Of a DNA stretch of 20,636 nt, positions 20,306 through 20,636 are shown piece after piece (within the stretch, counting starts at the first letter, position 1; every line of letters begins with the position of its first letter). Below the pieces are notes generated by a model. The model had not been told where the DNA came from. It saw only the letters and a program-made list of their open reading frames with translations, and searched no databases. Source of the stretch: a virus; IMG/VR virus record IMGVR_UViG_3300044825_003384, positions 1-20,636 of that record. One strand, given 5' to 3'. Made by a program: the position numbers and the translations under genes.

Positions 20306-20636
20306 TTCAACAATTGTCCTGTTTTCTGATATTTTTTCTGGAAGAAGCTCTGTACCTTCTCCACGGTGTCACGGAAAGCCTCAGCCTTGCCACCATACCA
20401 ACCTTCGAAACCATTCCGGTCTGGTCGGTGGACAATGGTAAAGTCCGGATACTTGACCTTTTTAACCTTTACAACCTTTGGCTTCGGTTGGCTGGGTGCC
20501 AGAGCAACCGTAGCGGCTTGCCTTTTCTTCGGCTTCGGTGTAGAATTAGCAGCTTTTTCAATTGCAACCTCTGGCCGATGCGTTACCGGTCCAGCCCATG
20601 GAAAGAAGCCAACCGAGGATTTGCTATCAACCGCTT
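20302..20636 (-). CDS. Hypothetical phage protein, 5' end outside window
   Basis: On the minus strand the frame is open from the window edge to the stop at 20302-20304, giving the C-terminal 111 residues; it has no methionine codon, so the start is beyond the window. The visible part begins with a flexible Lys/Pro/Ala-rich stretch (KPKKRQAATVALAPSQPKPK). It ends in a compact block, YPDFTIVHRPDRNGFEGWYG, then GKAEAFRDTVEKVQSFFQKK. The ending looks like a small folded, possibly nucleic-acid-related domain, but no family is recognised. The ATGA overlap with the next gene and the strand of the downstream terminator support it. Confidence 0.65.
   Translation of the reverse strand, partial: AVDSKSSVGFFPWAGPVTHRPEVAIEKAANSTPKPKKRQAATVALAPSQPKPKVVKVKKVKYPDFTIVHRPDRNGFEGWYGGKAEAFRDTVEKVQSFFQKKYQKTGQLLK

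Noticed and set aside
19967-20441. Two plus-strand frames of 87 and 96 codons in the final kilobase
   Set aside because: They are antisense to the minus-strand genes, whose direction is supported by promoter, stop/start overlaps and terminator.

Overview
This 20.6 kb window is a piece of a double-stranded DNA tailed-phage genome, most likely a T4-like (myovirus-type) phage of a Gram-negative aquatic bacterium. The evidence is the gene content: an i-spanin/o-spanin pair with a GH19 endolysin, a T4 gp61-type primase, a T4 RNase H-type 5' nuclease, ThyX, MazG-like proteins, class I ribonucleotide reductase (NrdA/NrdB), a CobT-like metallopeptidase/VWA protein, and many small conserved proteins of the sort seen in environmental T4-like phages. 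Most of the window is AT-rich and tightly packed, with ATGA or TAATG overlaps. I see no tRNA, rRNA, CRISPR array, insertion sequence, integrase or attachment site. The host cannot be named from the sequence.

Layout. (1) 1-1578, plus strand: the end of a virion-type protein gene, then an Ig-domain structural protein closed by a strong terminator. (2) 1584-5117: two small conserved proteins, then a lysis block with i-spanin, o-spanin, endolysin and five small membrane or exported proteins that include the holin candidates. (3) 5157-12904: a hairpin-overlapped promoter, then primase, thyX, a MazG-like gene, nrdA, iscU, an iscA-type carrier gene, a conserved phage gene, a secreted thermonuclease, thioredoxin, nrdB, a zinc-ribbon protein, a GIY-YIG-like protein and an unknown. 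(4) 12942-19561: three further sigma70-like promoters drive RNase H, a conserved gene, a degenerate nucleotidyltransferase, several tiny genes including an AbrB-like one, the CobT-like peptidase, a second MazG-like protein and more tiny genes. (5) 19562-20636: coding switches to the minus strand and base composition rises to roughly 50 percent GC. A short minus-strand set (one partial gene, three small genes, its own promoter and a UUCG-loop terminator) converges on the plus-strand genes; it looks like the end of a separately expressed, probably early, region.

How the genes work together. Region 3 is a DNA-precursor and replication unit: ThyX makes dTMP, MazG-like enzymes would trim nucleotide pools, and NrdA/NrdB make deoxynucleotides with a phage thioredoxin as the plausible reductant. 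The most striking feature is an intact-looking IscU scaffold plus an A-type Fe-S carrier between nrdA and nrdB, which suggests the phage couples iron or Fe-S supply to precursor synthesis. Region 2 supplies host lysis. Strong host-type promoters, a perfect 18-bp palindrome with a second imperfect copy, and an AbrB-like gene in the same cluster suggest a locally controlled module around 14.8-15.7 kb.
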